The notes beneath the pieces were generated by a model that worked only from the letters and a program-made list of their open reading frames with translations, was not told where the DNA came from and ran no database searches. A stretch of DNA of 64,000 nucleotides, taken from NCBI GenBank assembly GCA_963763325.1, contig CAVXOL010000024.1:806001-870000 (forward strand), in the 5' to 3' direction. This DNA is from JBBECJ01 sp963763325. GTDB taxonomy: Bacteria; Chloroflexota; Chloroflexia; Thermomicrobiales; CFX8. The position numbers and the translations under genes were made by a program. Shown here in pieces: positions 7,998-16,740 of this stretch (position 1 is its first letter; every line of letters starts with the position of its first letter).

Positions 7998-8286
7998 ACT
8001 GGTCAAGAACCGCGTTCACTCGCAGATATCCGTCTTCCTGATCGGGCGCGTTGAGCAGTACCAGCTCGCGCGGGAGGGACGGGCGCACGACATCGTCCCG
8101 CATGACATTTTGTTGCTGGATGACCTGGGCCGTCGGGAGGATGTCGTCGGTGTTGACTTCCTGCAACATCGAGATGTGGTCGAGGACTGCCGAGAGCTGG
8201 TCGCGCATGCGCTCCATCTCCTCGGGCGTCAACCCGACACGGGCCAGCGCAGCGATGTGCTCGACAGTCTCCAGCTCGAGTCTCAC
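7993..8286 (-). CDS. gatC: Glutamyl/aspartyl-tRNA amidotransferase subunit C
   Basis: A 97-residue protein from the GTG at 8286, which has AGAGG seven bases upstream; an ATG five codons earlier has no ribosome site. It contains ETVEHIAALARVGLTPEE, the family's N-terminal hallmark, then QLSAVLDHISMLQEVNTD and the C-terminal VMRDDVVRPSLPRE, all in the usual order. GatC stabilises the GatA-GatB complex. gatB is not in this window. The stop codon TGA is made by the first bases of the palindromic repeat that separates it from gatA, so read-through or processing at that repeat may set the gatC:gatA ratio. Confidence 0.9.
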   Translation of the reverse strand: MRLELETVEHIAALARVGLTPEEMERMRDQLSAVLDHISMLQEVNTDDILPTAQVIQQQNVMRDDVVRPSLPRELVLLNAPDQEDGYLRVNAVLDQS

Positions 8287-8616
8287 GCAGATGCCTCTCA
8301 TCCCGGCAGTGCCTGCCGGTCAACGAATCGTTCATGCGGGAGTGTAGCAACGCGGAACCTGTCAGGACAAAGGCGAAGGATCATCCGGGATTCGGTGGGG
8401 TGTCGGATTCCGAATCGATTCAGACACCGAAAGGTTGTCTCACTCGGCATAGTAGTGTCTCTCATCGACCAAGCATGATTCCAGATTCACGACTCCCAGT
8501 CGTCCTCGGCACTCTACGCGCAAACCTCGTATCATTCACAAGTTGGGCCTCGCGCCGGCCAGCGCTCGGCCCCCAGCCTGAATCAAGCACAACAGCCTGA
8601 GAGTGAGACGCCCCGC
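8287..8616. other. Divergent intergenic region between gatC and the terC-like gene
   Basis: This 330-nt gap holds a putative gatC promoter (8341-8370) and a perfect 7-bp hairpin (8303-8309 with 8313-8319, CCGGCAG/CTGCCGG) in the gatC leader. The remaining 250 nt before the terC-like gene contain no open frame or riboswitch that I recognise. Confidence 0.5.
8341..8370 (-). promoter_or_regulatory. Putative sigma-70-type promoter of gatC
   Basis: On the minus strand TTGTCC (8370-8365), an 18-nt spacer and TACACT (8346-8341), with TG two bases before the -10. It is about 55 nt upstream of the gatC GTG. Prediction from motif match only. Confidence 0.45.
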
Positions 8617-9342
8617 GTGGATGCTGAACTGATCGGTCAGTTACTCCGGATCATCGCCATCGACCTCGTCCTGAGTGGAGACAACGCTGTCGTCATCGCG
8701 ATGGCGTCACGAAGACTCCCTCCCGAGCAACGCAAGAAAGCCATCATCTGGGGCGGTGGCCTGGCTGTCGGCCTGCGTATTCTGTTCACGATCATGGCGT
8801 CGCTGCTGCTCGATGTGAACTACATCCAGGCCATCGGTGGCCTGATGCTGATCTACATCGCGATCAAGCTCGTCCGGCCAGGAGGCGATTCCCACGGCAA
8901 CATCAAAGAAGCCGACACGATGCGCGGCGCGATCCAGACCATCATCCTCGCCGATGCCGTCATGAGCCTCGACAACATGCTGGCCGTCGGAGCCGCCGGC
9001 CACGGACACATCGGTCTGCTGATCTTTGGGTTGCTGCTCTCGATCCCAATCCTGCTCTTCGGCAGCAGCCTGATCGCCCGGCTGATCGACAAGCACCCGT
9101 GGCTGATGTACGTCGGCGCGGCGATCCTGGTCCACACGGCGCTGGAACTGTTCTTCGCCGACGACGTTGTCCACGACTGGCTTGGCATCTCGCGGACGGC
9201 TGAATACATCATCATGGCGATCGCGATCGTCGCTGTCACCTTGCTCGGCATGTACTGGACGCGGCAGGAAAAGGCCGAAATGGTCGAAGCGGCCGTAGCT
9301 GGGCACGACCAGCCATTCAACGCGCCTGGACCCGGCGACTGA
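8617..9342 (+). CDS. TerC/YjbE-family integral membrane protein
   Basis: A 241-residue membrane protein starting with GTG. The first helix carries the family signature DLVLSGDNAVVIAMA (residues 12-26), in which the acidic and Asn residues inside the membrane are conserved. A second, similar motif AVMSLDNMLAVGAAG lies about 95 residues later, giving the internal two-fold repeat of the family. About seven hydrophobic segments are visible. Relatives take part in metal-ion (manganese) export linked to secreted-protein metalation, or in tellurium resistance; which applies here cannot be read from sequence. YjbE/YkoY genes are often preceded by a manganese riboswitch, but I do not see its conserved elements upstream. 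An NTF2-like gene follows 24 nt downstream. Confidence 0.85.
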   Translation: MDAELIGQLLRIIAIDLVLSGDNAVVIAMASRRLPPEQRKKAIIWGGGLAVGLRILFTIMASLLLDVNYIQAIGGLMLIYIAIKLVRPGGDSHGNIKEADTMRGAIQTIILADAVMSLDNMLAVGAAGHGHIGLLIFGLLLSIPILLFGSSLIARLIDKHPWLMYVGAAILVHTALELFFADDVVHDWLGISRTAEYIIMAIAIVAVTLLGMYWTRQEKAEMVEAAVAGHDQPFNAPGPGD

Positions 9343-9366
9343 GCGACTGTAAGGAGATCGGTCCAA

Positions 9367-9996
9367 ATGGCTGAGAGCGCGAACGAACTCCGAGACTGGT
9401 TCACGACCTGGGGCAGCTACGTCCGCGACGTCAACTACGAGAACGCGCGGGAGCTGTTCCACCCTGATGTTGTCGGCTTCGGGACCCACATGCGCGTCGT
9501 CAGCGGACTGGAGCATCTCGAACAGAACCAGTGGCGCAACGTCTGGGGAACCATCGCCGACTTTCGCTTCCTGGTCGACGAGTTACAGTCCGGCGTCTCC
9601 GCCGATGGTCTCCAGGCCTGGGCTGTCGTCCCCTGGACCTCAACCGGCTTCCACGAAGACGGCAGCACCTTCGACCGCCCCGGCCGCGCCACCGTCATCT
9701 TCACGCGTGAGACGGCCACCGACCAGTGGCGCGCAATCCACACCCACATCTCACTCGCCCCCGGAACACCGCAGCGATCGTACGGTCGGAGGGATGTAGG
9801 GAGTAGGGATGTAGGGAAATCGGAAATCTGCACCGCCTACGCCCCTAGTCCTACGTCCCTACGTCCCTCACGCTCCGCCATCGGCGCCGGCTGGCCGACC
9901 TTCAGCTGGACGAGCGTTGGCGGGGCCAGGAGATCGACCGTCCACGAAAAGACGACGCGGACGCGCTTCTCTATCAATGGCATCTGCATCAGGTAG
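9367..9996 (+). CDS. NTF2/SnoaL-like domain protein with a repeat-encoded tail
   Basis: The first about 138 residues form a SnoaL/NTF2-like domain: NELRDWFTTWGSYVRDVNYE, then LFHPDVVGFGTHMRVVSG, and the final strands QWRAIHTHISLAPGTP. Such cone-shaped domains bind small molecules or act as cyclases and isomerases; the substrate is unknown. A strong AAGGAG precedes the ATG. After RSYG the frame enters the palindromic repeat at 9789 without a stop (RRDVGSRDVG...), then runs antisense into the converging NDH-2 gene to 9996. The last about 70 codons are therefore repeat-derived or artefactual. Either a lost base hides the true stop or the tail is real. Confidence 0.7.
   Translation: MAESANELRDWFTTWGSYVRDVNYENARELFHPDVVGFGTHMRVVSGLEHLEQNQWRNVWGTIADFRFLVDELQSGVSADGLQAWAVVPWTSTGFHEDGSTFDRPGRATVIFTRETATDQWRAIHTHISLAPGTPQRSYGRRDVGSRDVGKSEICTAYAPSPTSLRPSRSAIGAGWPTFSWTSVGGARRSTVHEKTTRTRFSINGICIR
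9789..9869. repeat. Palindromic repeat of the GAGGGATGTAGGG family (copy 1)
   Basis: Tandem units GGGATGTA/GGGAGTA at 9789-9816 are mirrored by CCTACGTCCCTACGTCCCTC ending at 9869, with a spacer of about 30 nt. It sits at the meeting point of two converging genes and supplies codons to both C-termini. A second copy lies at 26851-26970. Confidence 0.75.
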
Positions 9997-11165
9997 TAGC
10001 TCCGCCAGAGGAACCAGGCCGGCCACCCGGAAATGCAGCGCCCGAAGATTTCAGCCACCGCGTTCTGACGACCAAGCGCCACCATCTGCCCTCGTGTCTT
10101 GTAGCTCATCGGCTTCAACGCCTCGCCCGTGATCGAGGCAGCGATGTTGTGCGCGACGACCTTCGCCTGCCGGACGGCATGTTGGGCGGTTTGCGGATAG
10201 GGCTTGCCGGTTGATGGATCGATCACCCGCGCGTTGTCGCCCAGCGCCCAGACATTCGGGTAATCCCCAACGCGCAACGTCTCGTGCGCCATCAGTCGTC
10301 CGCGTTCGTCGTGCGGCGCGTCCAGATCCCGGATCAACGGATTGATATCGACGCCAACCGAGCCGACAACTGTTTCGGCGTGGATCGTCTCGCCGTTGTT
10401 GAGGACGACGGTGTGGCGCTCGATTCGCTCAACGCCGGTGTTGACCAGCAACTCGACTCCCCGCTCTTCGAGGACCCGAGTTGCGAACGTTGCCAGCTCT
10501 TCCGGCAACGGCCCGAGGATCCTCGGCGCGAACTCGACAACGACAACGCGCAGATCGGAGCGCTCGATCCCAGCGTAGTATTGGACCGCATCACCGACGA
10601 GGCTGTTGATCTCGGCCGCAATCTCGATCCCGGTTGCGCCGCCACCGATCACGACGTAGGTCAGCAGCCGCTCGCGGGCCGCTGGGTCGCGCTCGATCGC
10701 CGCCTGCTCCAGTGTGTCGATGACGTGGTTGCGCAACGCGAACGCGTTCGACAGCCGCTGAACATCGAAGGCGTACTCTGCCAGCCCCGGAATCCGTGAG
10801 ACGGATGGCACGCCCCCGAGCGCCAGGACGAGATGGTCGTAATGGAGCGTCCGTGGCTCCCGCCGGTGCTGGTAGAGGCCATGGCGGATCTCAACGCGCT
10901 GGTTCGCGAGGTCGATGCCGGTCACGTCGCCGACGTACAGCCGGGCGTGCGGAGCCACGCGCCGGATCGGGTTGAGCACCTGCTCGGTGTCGATCGCTCC
11001 GGAGATGATCTCTGGCAGCATCGGGTAGAAAACGTGAAAGTTCTCGCGATTGACGATCGCAACCTTCGCGTCGGTCCCGCGTAACTCGTGCTGCAACGCT
11101 CGCGCCGTATAGACGCCGGCGAATCCGCCGCCCAGGATCAGAATCCGGTTTCGAGACCTCTGCAT
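9837..11165 (-). CDS. Type II NADH dehydrogenase-like NAD(P)/FAD oxidoreductase
   Basis: A 442-residue flavoprotein. The N-terminal Rossmann motif ILGGGFAGVYTARAL lies at residues 9-23, a second dinucleotide motif VVIGGGATGIEIAAE about 165 residues in, and the FAD-binding phrase VWALGDNARV in the C-terminal half. The order and the phrase NFHVFYPMLPEIISGAID match NDH-2, which passes electrons from NADH to quinone at the membrane face without pumping. Two GxGxxG motifs and no redox-active Cys pair argue against a disulfide reductase. The last residues (REGRRDVGLGA) come from the palindromic repeat. GAGGAG precedes the ATG. It may instead be a related sulfide:quinone- or carotenoid-type oxidoreductase. 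Confidence 0.82.
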   Translation of the reverse strand: MQRSRNRILILGGGFAGVYTARALQHELRGTDAKVAIVNRENFHVFYPMLPEIISGAIDTEQVLNPIRRVAPHARLYVGDVTGIDLANQRVEIRHGLYQHRREPRTLHYDHLVLALGGVPSVSRIPGLAEYAFDVQRLSNAFALRNHVIDTLEQAAIERDPAARERLLTYVVIGGGATGIEIAAEINSLVGDAVQYYAGIERSDLRVVVVEFAPRILGPLPEELATFATRVLEERGVELLVNTGVERIERHTVVLNNGETIHAETVVGSVGVDINPLIRDLDAPHDERGRLMAHETLRVGDYPNVWALGDNARVIDPSTGKPYPQTAQHAVRQAKVVAHNIAASITGEALKPMSYKTRGQMVALGRQNAVAEIFGRCISGWPAWFLWRSYYLMQMPLIEKRVRVVFSWTVDLLAPPTLVQLKVGQPAPMAEREGRRDVGLGA

Positions 11166-11230
11166 CGCGCGCTCCTCGCCTTCAGTTCGGACAGGTTGCC
11201 GGACGCTCGTGCAAGTCGCGCGCCGCGTCG

Positions 11231-11614
11231 CTACTGCTCGGCAGGTAACAGCTCGAACGTTGCCTGCTCGCCGAGCGTCGGCTCATCGCCTTCCGCGGAG
11301 GTGCTGAAGGTCTGGCCGTACTTCGCCTTACCGAGCATGCCGGCCTGTCGAGCCGCCGCAATGTCGGTCAGGTGGGATGCTCGAACCGGGACATCCATGC
11401 CCGCCACATGCAGCACGCCGCGCCCGTTCGCCAGCAGGTTCTGCGGCCAGTCACGGCCAAGCCCCTGACCGGAGCGGATGAAGATCCGATCGTCATCGCC
11501 GTACGCCCAGAGAATCCGGCGAGAAGGCTGACCCGTTTTCCGGCCGTACGTCGTCAGTTCAACTTCCCGCTCGGTCTGGACCGCTGCCGTGACTGATGCC
11601 TCGAATCCTGCCAA
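11231..11614 (-). CDS. Deazaflavin (F420)-dependent nitroreductase-family protein
   Basis: From the TTG at 11614, with GGAGG about six bases upstream, there are 127 residues. The block TTYGRKTGQPSRR, then IFIRSGQGLGRDWPQNLLAN, is the signature of the DDN/DUF385 split-barrel family that binds F420 or a related cofactor. The alternative ATG at 11668 adds 18 polar residues with no ribosome site. The family reduces nitro compounds or quinones; the substrate here is unknown. The gene lies 65 nt upstream of the NDH-2-like gene on the same strand. Confidence 0.8.
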   Translation of the reverse strand: MAGFEASVTAAVQTEREVELTTYGRKTGQPSRRILWAYGDDDRIFIRSGQGLGRDWPQNLLANGRGVLHVAGMDVPVRASHLTDIAAARQAGMLGKAKYGQTFSTSAEGDEPTLGEQATFELLPAEQ

Positions 11615-11768
11615 TTGTGGCCTCCTTCGCAATAACGAATCGTCCTGATCGTCACTGGAAACAACCACCCACCCACCGCCGTTGTTCCCGAACCTCGAAG
11701 CCTGTCTGTATCCCGAGCGACAGGTTCACTGTAACGTGCATGCGGCAACCTGCCCGGTTTTCCATTAT

Positions 11769-11781
11769 CATTCAGTGAATG
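11769..11781. promoter_or_regulatory. Small palindrome upstream of the acyl-CoA ligase gene
   Basis: CATTCA-G-TGAATG, with perfect 6-bp arms, lies about 100 nt before the ATG at 11880. TetR-type fatty-acid regulators bind similar dyads upstream of fadD genes in other bacteria, so it is a candidate operator. No regulator gene is adjacent. Confidence 0.25.
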
Positions 11782-11879
11782 GAACAGCAAGCGAGGGAAG
11801 TGGCACGCAGTCTGGCGCGGGAGTCCGCGCTCGGTATGAACATCGCAACCGATGCGCGGCAAAAGGACAGGAGCACTGG

Positions 11880-13706
11880 ATGAGCCAGCAACACGTCGTG
11901 ATTTCCAGGAGCACCCCAAGTATCTACGACGATAGGCCCTGGCTGGGGCATTACCCGGCCGGCACACCAGGCGATATCGACCTCCCACAAACGACGATCC
12001 CTGACTTCCTGCGCGACACCGCCGCTCGGCATCCGGATCGGATCGCCTACGCCTACTACGGCCGTCACATCACCTACCGCGAGATCGACCGGCTCTCATC
12101 GCAGTTCGCCAACCGACTGATTGAGCACGGCCTCAAGCCCGGCGAGCCGGTCCTGGTCATCCTCGCGAACGTGCCGCAATTCCCGATCGTCCACTACGGC
12201 ATCATGAAGGCTGGCGGTGTCGTCGCGGCCCTCTCGCCGCTGTTGGTCGAGCGCGAGATCTCACAGCTCGCGGCCGACTCCGGCGCGCGGATCGTCGTGA
12301 CCCTCGACCGGGCCTGGGACCGGGTCGGTCCGATGGTCGAGCGCAAGGAGATCGATGTCGCAATCGTCACCGGCCCACACGACGAGCTGCCGACGATGAA
12401 GCGGCTGCTGTATCCCTTCAAGTACCGCAAAGAGATGATCAAGATCGCCCACGAGCCGAAGAAGGGCGTCTACCAGTTCCGCAAGTTCATGAAGGGCGCG
12501 TCGGACAAGCAGCCGACCGTCAAGATCTCGCCGGACGACATGGCCGCCTTCCAGTACACCGGTGGGACGACGGGCCTGCCGAAGGCAGCAATCCTGACCC
12601 ATCGCAACATGACCTCGAATACGATCCAGATCCGCCACTGGGTGCCGGATCTGCGCGACGGCGAGGAGACGATCCTCTCGATCCTGCCGTTCTTCCACTC
12701 CTATGGCGTGACGCTCTGCCTGCACCTGGCGACCTACCTTGGCGCGACGACCGTTCTCGTCCCACGCTTCGATATCACTGACGTCATGACCCAGATCGCG
12801 ACCTACCAGCCGACGCTGCTGCCAGGCGTCCCGACCCTTTACAACGCGATCAATGGCGCGGTCGAAAAGAATGAGGAACGCCGTCAGTCAATGCGCTCGA
12901 TCCGCTACTGCATCTCCGGTGGCGCGCCATTGCCGGGCGAAGTCCAGCGCAAGTTCGAGGAGTACACCGGGGGCTATCTGGTCGAGGGCTATGGCCTCTC
13001 GGAAGCGTCGCCGGTAACCCACGCCAACCCGCTCGATGGACGCGCCCGCAACGGCTTCATCGGCCTGCCGCTGCCTAACACCGAGGCGCGGATCATCGAC
13101 CTCGAAACCCGCGAGCCAGTCCCTCAGGGCGAACGCGGCGAGATCGCCGTCCGTGGCCCACAGGTGATGAAGGGCTACTGGAAGCGGCCAGAAGACACGG
13201 CCGCGATCCTCTCAGAGGATGGCTGGCTGCTGACCGGTGACGTTGGCATTATGGACGCCGACGGCTTCTTCCAGATCGTCGACCGCCAGAAGGACGTTGT
13301 CATTACCGGCGGCGAGAACATCTACCCACGTGAGATCGAAGAAGTCCTCTACGCGCACCCGAAGGTGCTTGAGGCCGCTGTCGTCGGCGTCCCGCACCCG
13401 GTTGGCGGTCAGGTCGTCAAGGCCTTCATCGTCCTCCGTCAGGGTGAGACGATGGACCGCAAGGAAGTCCTCCAGTATTGCGGCGAAGTGCTGGCCAAGT
13501 ACAAGGTCCCGCGCCTGATCGAGTTCCGCAGCGAGCTGCCCAAGTCAGCCGCCGGTAAGATCATGCGCCGCACGCTGGCCGAGGAAGAGGGCCAGAAGCG
13601 TAGCCGTCGCCGCAAGTCCGGCGACGCCGAGCACGAGGAATTGTTGCCAACCCCGGAAGTCGAGACGGAAGCGACAGCATCGCCGAACGGCAGCGAAACG
13701 ACGTAG
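11880..13706 (+). CDS. fadD: Long-chain fatty-acid-CoA ligase (AMP-forming)
   Basis: The ATG at 11880 is preceded by AGGACAGGAG and gives 608 residues; the frame is open for 66 codons further upstream, but these look non-coding. AMP-binding motifs are in order: YTGGTTGLPKAAILTH (P-loop-like), EGYGLSEASPV, TGDVGIMDADGFFQIVDRQKD, and the catalytic Lys in KSAAGKIMRR near the C-terminus. The N-terminal VEREISQLAADSGARIVVT and overall length fit bacterial FadD. The product activates fatty acids for beta-oxidation or membrane-lipid use. The C-terminal 35 residues (SRRRKSGDAEHEE...) are a polar extension without known role. A 19-bp palindrome follows the stop. Confidence 0.88.
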   Translation: MSQQHVVISRSTPSIYDDRPWLGHYPAGTPGDIDLPQTTIPDFLRDTAARHPDRIAYAYYGRHITYREIDRLSSQFANRLIEHGLKPGEPVLVILANVPQFPIVHYGIMKAGGVVAALSPLLVEREISQLAADSGARIVVTLDRAWDRVGPMVERKEIDVAIVTGPHDELPTMKRLLYPFKYRKEMIKIAHEPKKGVYQFRKFMKGASDKQPTVKISPDDMAAFQYTGGTTGLPKAAILTHRNMTSNTIQIRHWVPDLRDGEETILSILPFFHSYGVTLCLHLATYLGATTVLVPRFDITDVMTQIATYQPTLLPGVPTLYNAINGAVEKNEERRQSMRSIRYCISGGAPLPGEVQRKFEEYTGGYLVEGYGLSEASPVTHANPLDGRARNGFIGLPLPNTEARIIDLETREPVPQGERGEIAVRGPQVMKGYWKRPEDTAAILSEDGWLLTGDVGIMDADGFFQIVDRQKDVVITGGENIYPREIEEVLYAHPKVLEAAVVGVPHPVGGQVVKAFIVLRQGETMDRKEVLQYCGEVLAKYKVPRLIEFRSELPKSAAGKIMRRTLAEEEGQKRSRRRKSGDAEHEELLPTPEVETEATASPNGSETT

Positions 13707-13718
13707 CGTCAAGAATCT

Positions 13719-13772
13719 CGAAGTCGGGAATCGGGGAACGAAGCGCTTCGGCATCCCCGATTCCCGACTTCG
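13719..13772. terminator. Bidirectional hairpin between fadD and a converging membrane-protein gene
   Basis: CGAAGTCGGGAATCGGGGA (13719-13737) pairs perfectly with 13754-13772 over 19 bp, and the 16-nt loop contains the further palindrome CGAAGCGCTTCG. It ends two bases before the next stop codon. The absence of a T-run means it may be a REP-like repeat used as terminator. Confidence 0.65.
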
Positions 13773-13773
13773 A

Positions 13774-14481
13774 TCAGCTTGCGACAGGCAGCGTTAACAT
13801 CCAGACCGTCGAGCCGGCGAAGATGACTGCACCGATCGCGATCAGGCCAATCCGGACTGGCAGGACCTTGAACGAGGTCGCGATACCAAGGACAAACAGC
13901 GATGCTGCCAACAGGACCGTGATCAGGTTGTAGGTGTCGCCGGTCTTGTTGGCTTCCTCGCCTGCCTCAAACGCCTCGTCAGTCGCCGCCGCCAGTTCTT
14001 CAGCCAGCGTGTACGACTCGATGACGTAGTTGGGGTTCTCCTCGACGAACGGCGTGTCGAACTCGGCGCCGTCAGTCTCCCACCACTCGATCGCCGCGAC
14101 GAGCTGGTCGTTCATCAGCGACTCGCGCATATACGTCGCCAGTTCTTCATTACCCTCAAAGGTCGCCTCGACATAGCTCAGGAAGAATAGCTCATCCTCG
14201 ATGTACGTCTGCGTCCCCTCGCTATAGTAGGCGTTGGCGTCGTTGAGATTGAGGTTCGCTTCGGTGAACGCAGTCAGCATCTGCCCGTCATACTGCCCTC
14301 CCTGGAAGGCAGCCCAGGCAGTCGCGGTCGCTGCCAGACCGAGCAGAATGACTGCGATAAGTTCCAGTCGCGCTTCGAGCCGCTCGTAGCGGCTCTGACT
14401 ATCGGCACTACTCTCGACCGTTACCACGTTCGTGTCCTGGCCCTTTCCGAACCACCGCCCCACCGCCGCCAACACGCACAC
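13774..14481 (-). CDS. DUF4337-like membrane protein
   Basis: Up to 235 residues with one hydrophobic segment near residues 38-58 (ELIAVILLGLAATATAWAAF) and two adjacent ones at the C-terminus (LITVLLAASLFVLGIAT and IGLIAIGAVIFAGSTVWML). Between them lies a long acidic helical region containing DANAYYSEGTQTY. This one-plus-two arrangement with a helical extracytoplasmic or cytoplasmic domain resembles DUF4337, of unknown function. The start is uncertain: the GTG at 14481 has no ribosome site, whereas a GTG at 14427 follows AAAGGGCCAGGA and would remove 18 residues. It converges with fadD. Confidence 0.6.
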   Translation of the reverse strand: MCVLAAVGRWFGKGQDTNVVTVESSADSQSRYERLEARLELIAVILLGLAATATAWAAFQGGQYDGQMLTAFTEANLNLNDANAYYSEGTQTYIEDELFFLSYVEATFEGNEELATYMRESLMNDQLVAAIEWWETDGAEFDTPFVEENPNYVIESYTLAEELAAATDEAFEAGEEANKTGDTYNLITVLLAASLFVLGIATSFKVLPVRIGLIAIGAVIFAGSTVWMLTLPVAS

Positions 14482-14655
14482 GCCGACGCGACCGGCCTCA
14501 TCGGCTGGCGCATCGCGCGGCTCGCACAGTGAGATGTGACAGTTATGAACTACGCGCGGCAGTGCGTCAAGAGTTGCAGATCACTCACGATGCATTGTTG
14601 TCGCAGCCACTCGCAAGCCGTGCTACAGTCGGGCGTCACGGAGGGAACGGGAACA

Positions 14656-16671
14656 ATGGCAGACGTTGGACGAGTGCGGGCTGGGGTTGAGATTGGCGGG
14701 ACATTTACCGACCTGATCTGGCTGCGGCCGGATGGCTCGCTTGGCTACGCGAAGGTGCCATCGACGCCGGATGCTCCCGAACGGGCGGCGCTGACGGCGC
14801 TGGACCGGGCGGGCGTCGAGCCGGATTCGCTGCCGGAATTGGTGCACGGTTCGACAGTCGCCACCAACGCCGTCCTCACCCGTCGCGGTGCAAGAACGGC
14901 ATTCATTACCACGCGCGGCTTTCGTGACATTCTCGAACTCCAGCGCCACGATCGCTGGGGCAACATCTATGATGTCTTCTTTCGCAAACCGCAGCCGCTC
15001 GTTCAGCGGGACCTCGCCTTTGAGGTTGGTGAGCGCCTTGATGCCGACGGCGAGGTCGTTAGCGCACTGGATGAGGACAGCGTCCGTGCAGCACTGGACG
15101 CTGCGCTGAACGCCGGGGCCGAGTCGATCGCCGTCGCGTTGCTTCACGCCTGGAAGAACCCTGCCCACGAACGGCGACTGGCGGAGATCGCTGCCGCCCA
15201 CGCGCCGGGTCTGCCGCTGACGCTCTCCAGCGATGTCCTGCCGGAGTTTCGCGAGTACGAGCGAGCCAGCACGGTCGTCATGAGTGCCTACGTCCGGCCG
15301 GTCATGGAGCACTATCTCAGTGGGTTGCTGCGCTCGCTGGACCAACGTGGATTCAGCAGCAGCCTCTCGGTCATGCAGTCAAGCGGCGGAGTCCTGCCGG
15401 CCGAGGCTGCCGGACGACATGCGATACGGACGCTGCTCTCCGGTCCTGCCGCCGGTGTCATCGGGGCGGCGACGGTTGCGCGGATGGCCGGGCTTCGCGA
15501 TGTCATCACGATCGACATGGGTGGCACCAGCACCGATGTCGCCCTGCTGCGTGACGGTCGCCCGTTGCTGACGCGTGAGTCAAAGATCGACGGGTTGCCG
15601 CTCGGTGTCTCGATGATCGACATCACAACCGTCGGCGCCGGTGGAGGCTCAATCGCCCGCGTCGACAGTGGTGGGTTGCTCGATGTCGGCCCAGGCAGCG
15701 CCGGAGCCGATCCTGGCCCTGCCTGCTACGGACGGGGCGGAAGTCAGCCGACCGTCACCGATGCCAACGTCGTCCTCGGTCTGCTCCGACCGGAGCATTT
15801 CCTCGGCGGTGAGATGCGACTCGAGCCGGAACTGGCACGGGAGGCTGTCGCATCGCTGGGTGTCAGCCCCGATCCTGCCATTGCAGCCGCCCAGATCGTG
15901 CGCGTCGTCGACGCGAACATGACCCAGGCGATCCGGCTGGTCTCGACTGAACGAGGAATCGATCCCACCGACCTCACGCTCGTTCCCTACGGTGGGGCAG
16001 GGCCGCTGCACGCCTGCCGGCTGGCCGAGGAACTTGGGATGCGGAGCGTTCTTGTCCCGCCGTTCCCTGGCCTGACCAGCGCGTACGGCCTCCTCGTCGC
16101 CGATCTGGTCGTCGATGTTGCCCAGACCGACATTCTCGGCGATCCCGATGCGGTTGAGATCGAATCGCGCTTCGCTGCCCTCGATGATCGGCTCGAGGGG
16201 ATGATTCGGGACCAGCGCCTTCCAGCCGACGGCTGGACGGTCGAGGCGTCGATCGACATGCGCTATAGCGGCCAGGCCTACGAACTGGTTGTGCCGGTCG
16301 AACGTCCTGACTTCGATGTCGTGACCATCGTCGCCCGTTTCCACGACCTGCATGGACTGCGCTACGGAGTCTCTCGCCCGAACGACGCCGTCCAGGCCGT
16401 CACATGGCGCCTGCGTGCCAGCCGGTCAGTCCCGGACCTCCCACTCCCACGCCCGCCTGCCAGTGGCCAGCCAGATCCGGATCACGCCGTGGTAACGCTC
16501 ATCGACGGTCCCGCGACGATCCCGTTCTATGATCGCAGCGTCTTGCCAGTCCGCTTCTCGGTGGCCGGGCCCTGCGTTATCGAGGAGCCAACCGCAACGA
16601 CATTCGTCCCAGTGGGCTGGACGTTTGAGGTCGATGAGCAGGGGTGTCTGGTAGTGACGCGAGAAGCATGA
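14656..16671 (+). CDS. hyuA: Hydantoinase/oxoprolinase subunit A (HyuA family), orphan
   Basis: From the ATG at 14656, with GGAGG upstream, there are 671 residues. The N-terminal phosphate-binding motif GVEIGGTFTDLIWL, the block HGSTVATNAVLTRRGARTAF, the ATPase-like IDMGGTSTDVAL in the middle and VPYGGAGPLHACRLAEELG are diagnostic for HyuA-type subunits that hydrolyse ATP while opening N-methylhydantoin, 5-oxoproline or related rings, or carboxylating ketones. The partner HyuB normally lies directly downstream. Here the next genes are acetyltransferases, so this subunit is either unlinked to its partner or works alone. Length is normal and no frameshift is seen. Confidence 0.88.
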   Translation: MADVGRVRAGVEIGGTFTDLIWLRPDGSLGYAKVPSTPDAPERAALTALDRAGVEPDSLPELVHGSTVATNAVLTRRGARTAFITTRGFRDILELQRHDRWGNIYDVFFRKPQPLVQRDLAFEVGERLDADGEVVSALDEDSVRAALDAALNAGAESIAVALLHAWKNPAHERRLAEIAAAHAPGLPLTLSSDVLPEFREYERASTVVMSAYVRPVMEHYLSGLLRSLDQRGFSSSLSVMQSSGGVLPAEAAGRHAIRTLLSGPAAGVIGAATVARMAGLRDVITIDMGGTSTDVALLRDGRPLLTRESKIDGLPLGVSMIDITTVGAGGGSIARVDSGGLLDVGPGSAGADPGPACYGRGGSQPTVTDANVVLGLLRPEHFLGGEMRLEPELAREAVASLGVSPDPAIAAAQIVRVVDANMTQAIRLVSTERGIDPTDLTLVPYGGAGPLHACRLAEELGMRSVLVPPFPGLTSAYGLLVADLVVDVAQTDILGDPDAVEIESRFAALDDRLEGMIRDQRLPADGWTVEASIDMRYSGQAYELVVPVERPDFDVVTIVARFHDLHGLRYGVSRPNDAVQAVTWRLRASRSVPDLPLPRPPASGQPDPDHAVVTLIDGPATIPFYDRSVLPVRFSVAGPCVIEEPTATTFVPVGWTFEVDEQGCLVVTREA

Positions 16672-16740
16672 GGCACGCGTGAAATGTCCCGACCCGATAT
16701 AGGTGAATGAGGAATTGACCCGCGGAGAGGAGCCACCCAG

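Noticed and set aside
8301..8616. Manganese (yybP-ykoY) riboswitch before the TerC-type gene
   Set aside because: TerC/YjbE genes often have one, but the conserved loop elements could not be identified in this leader.
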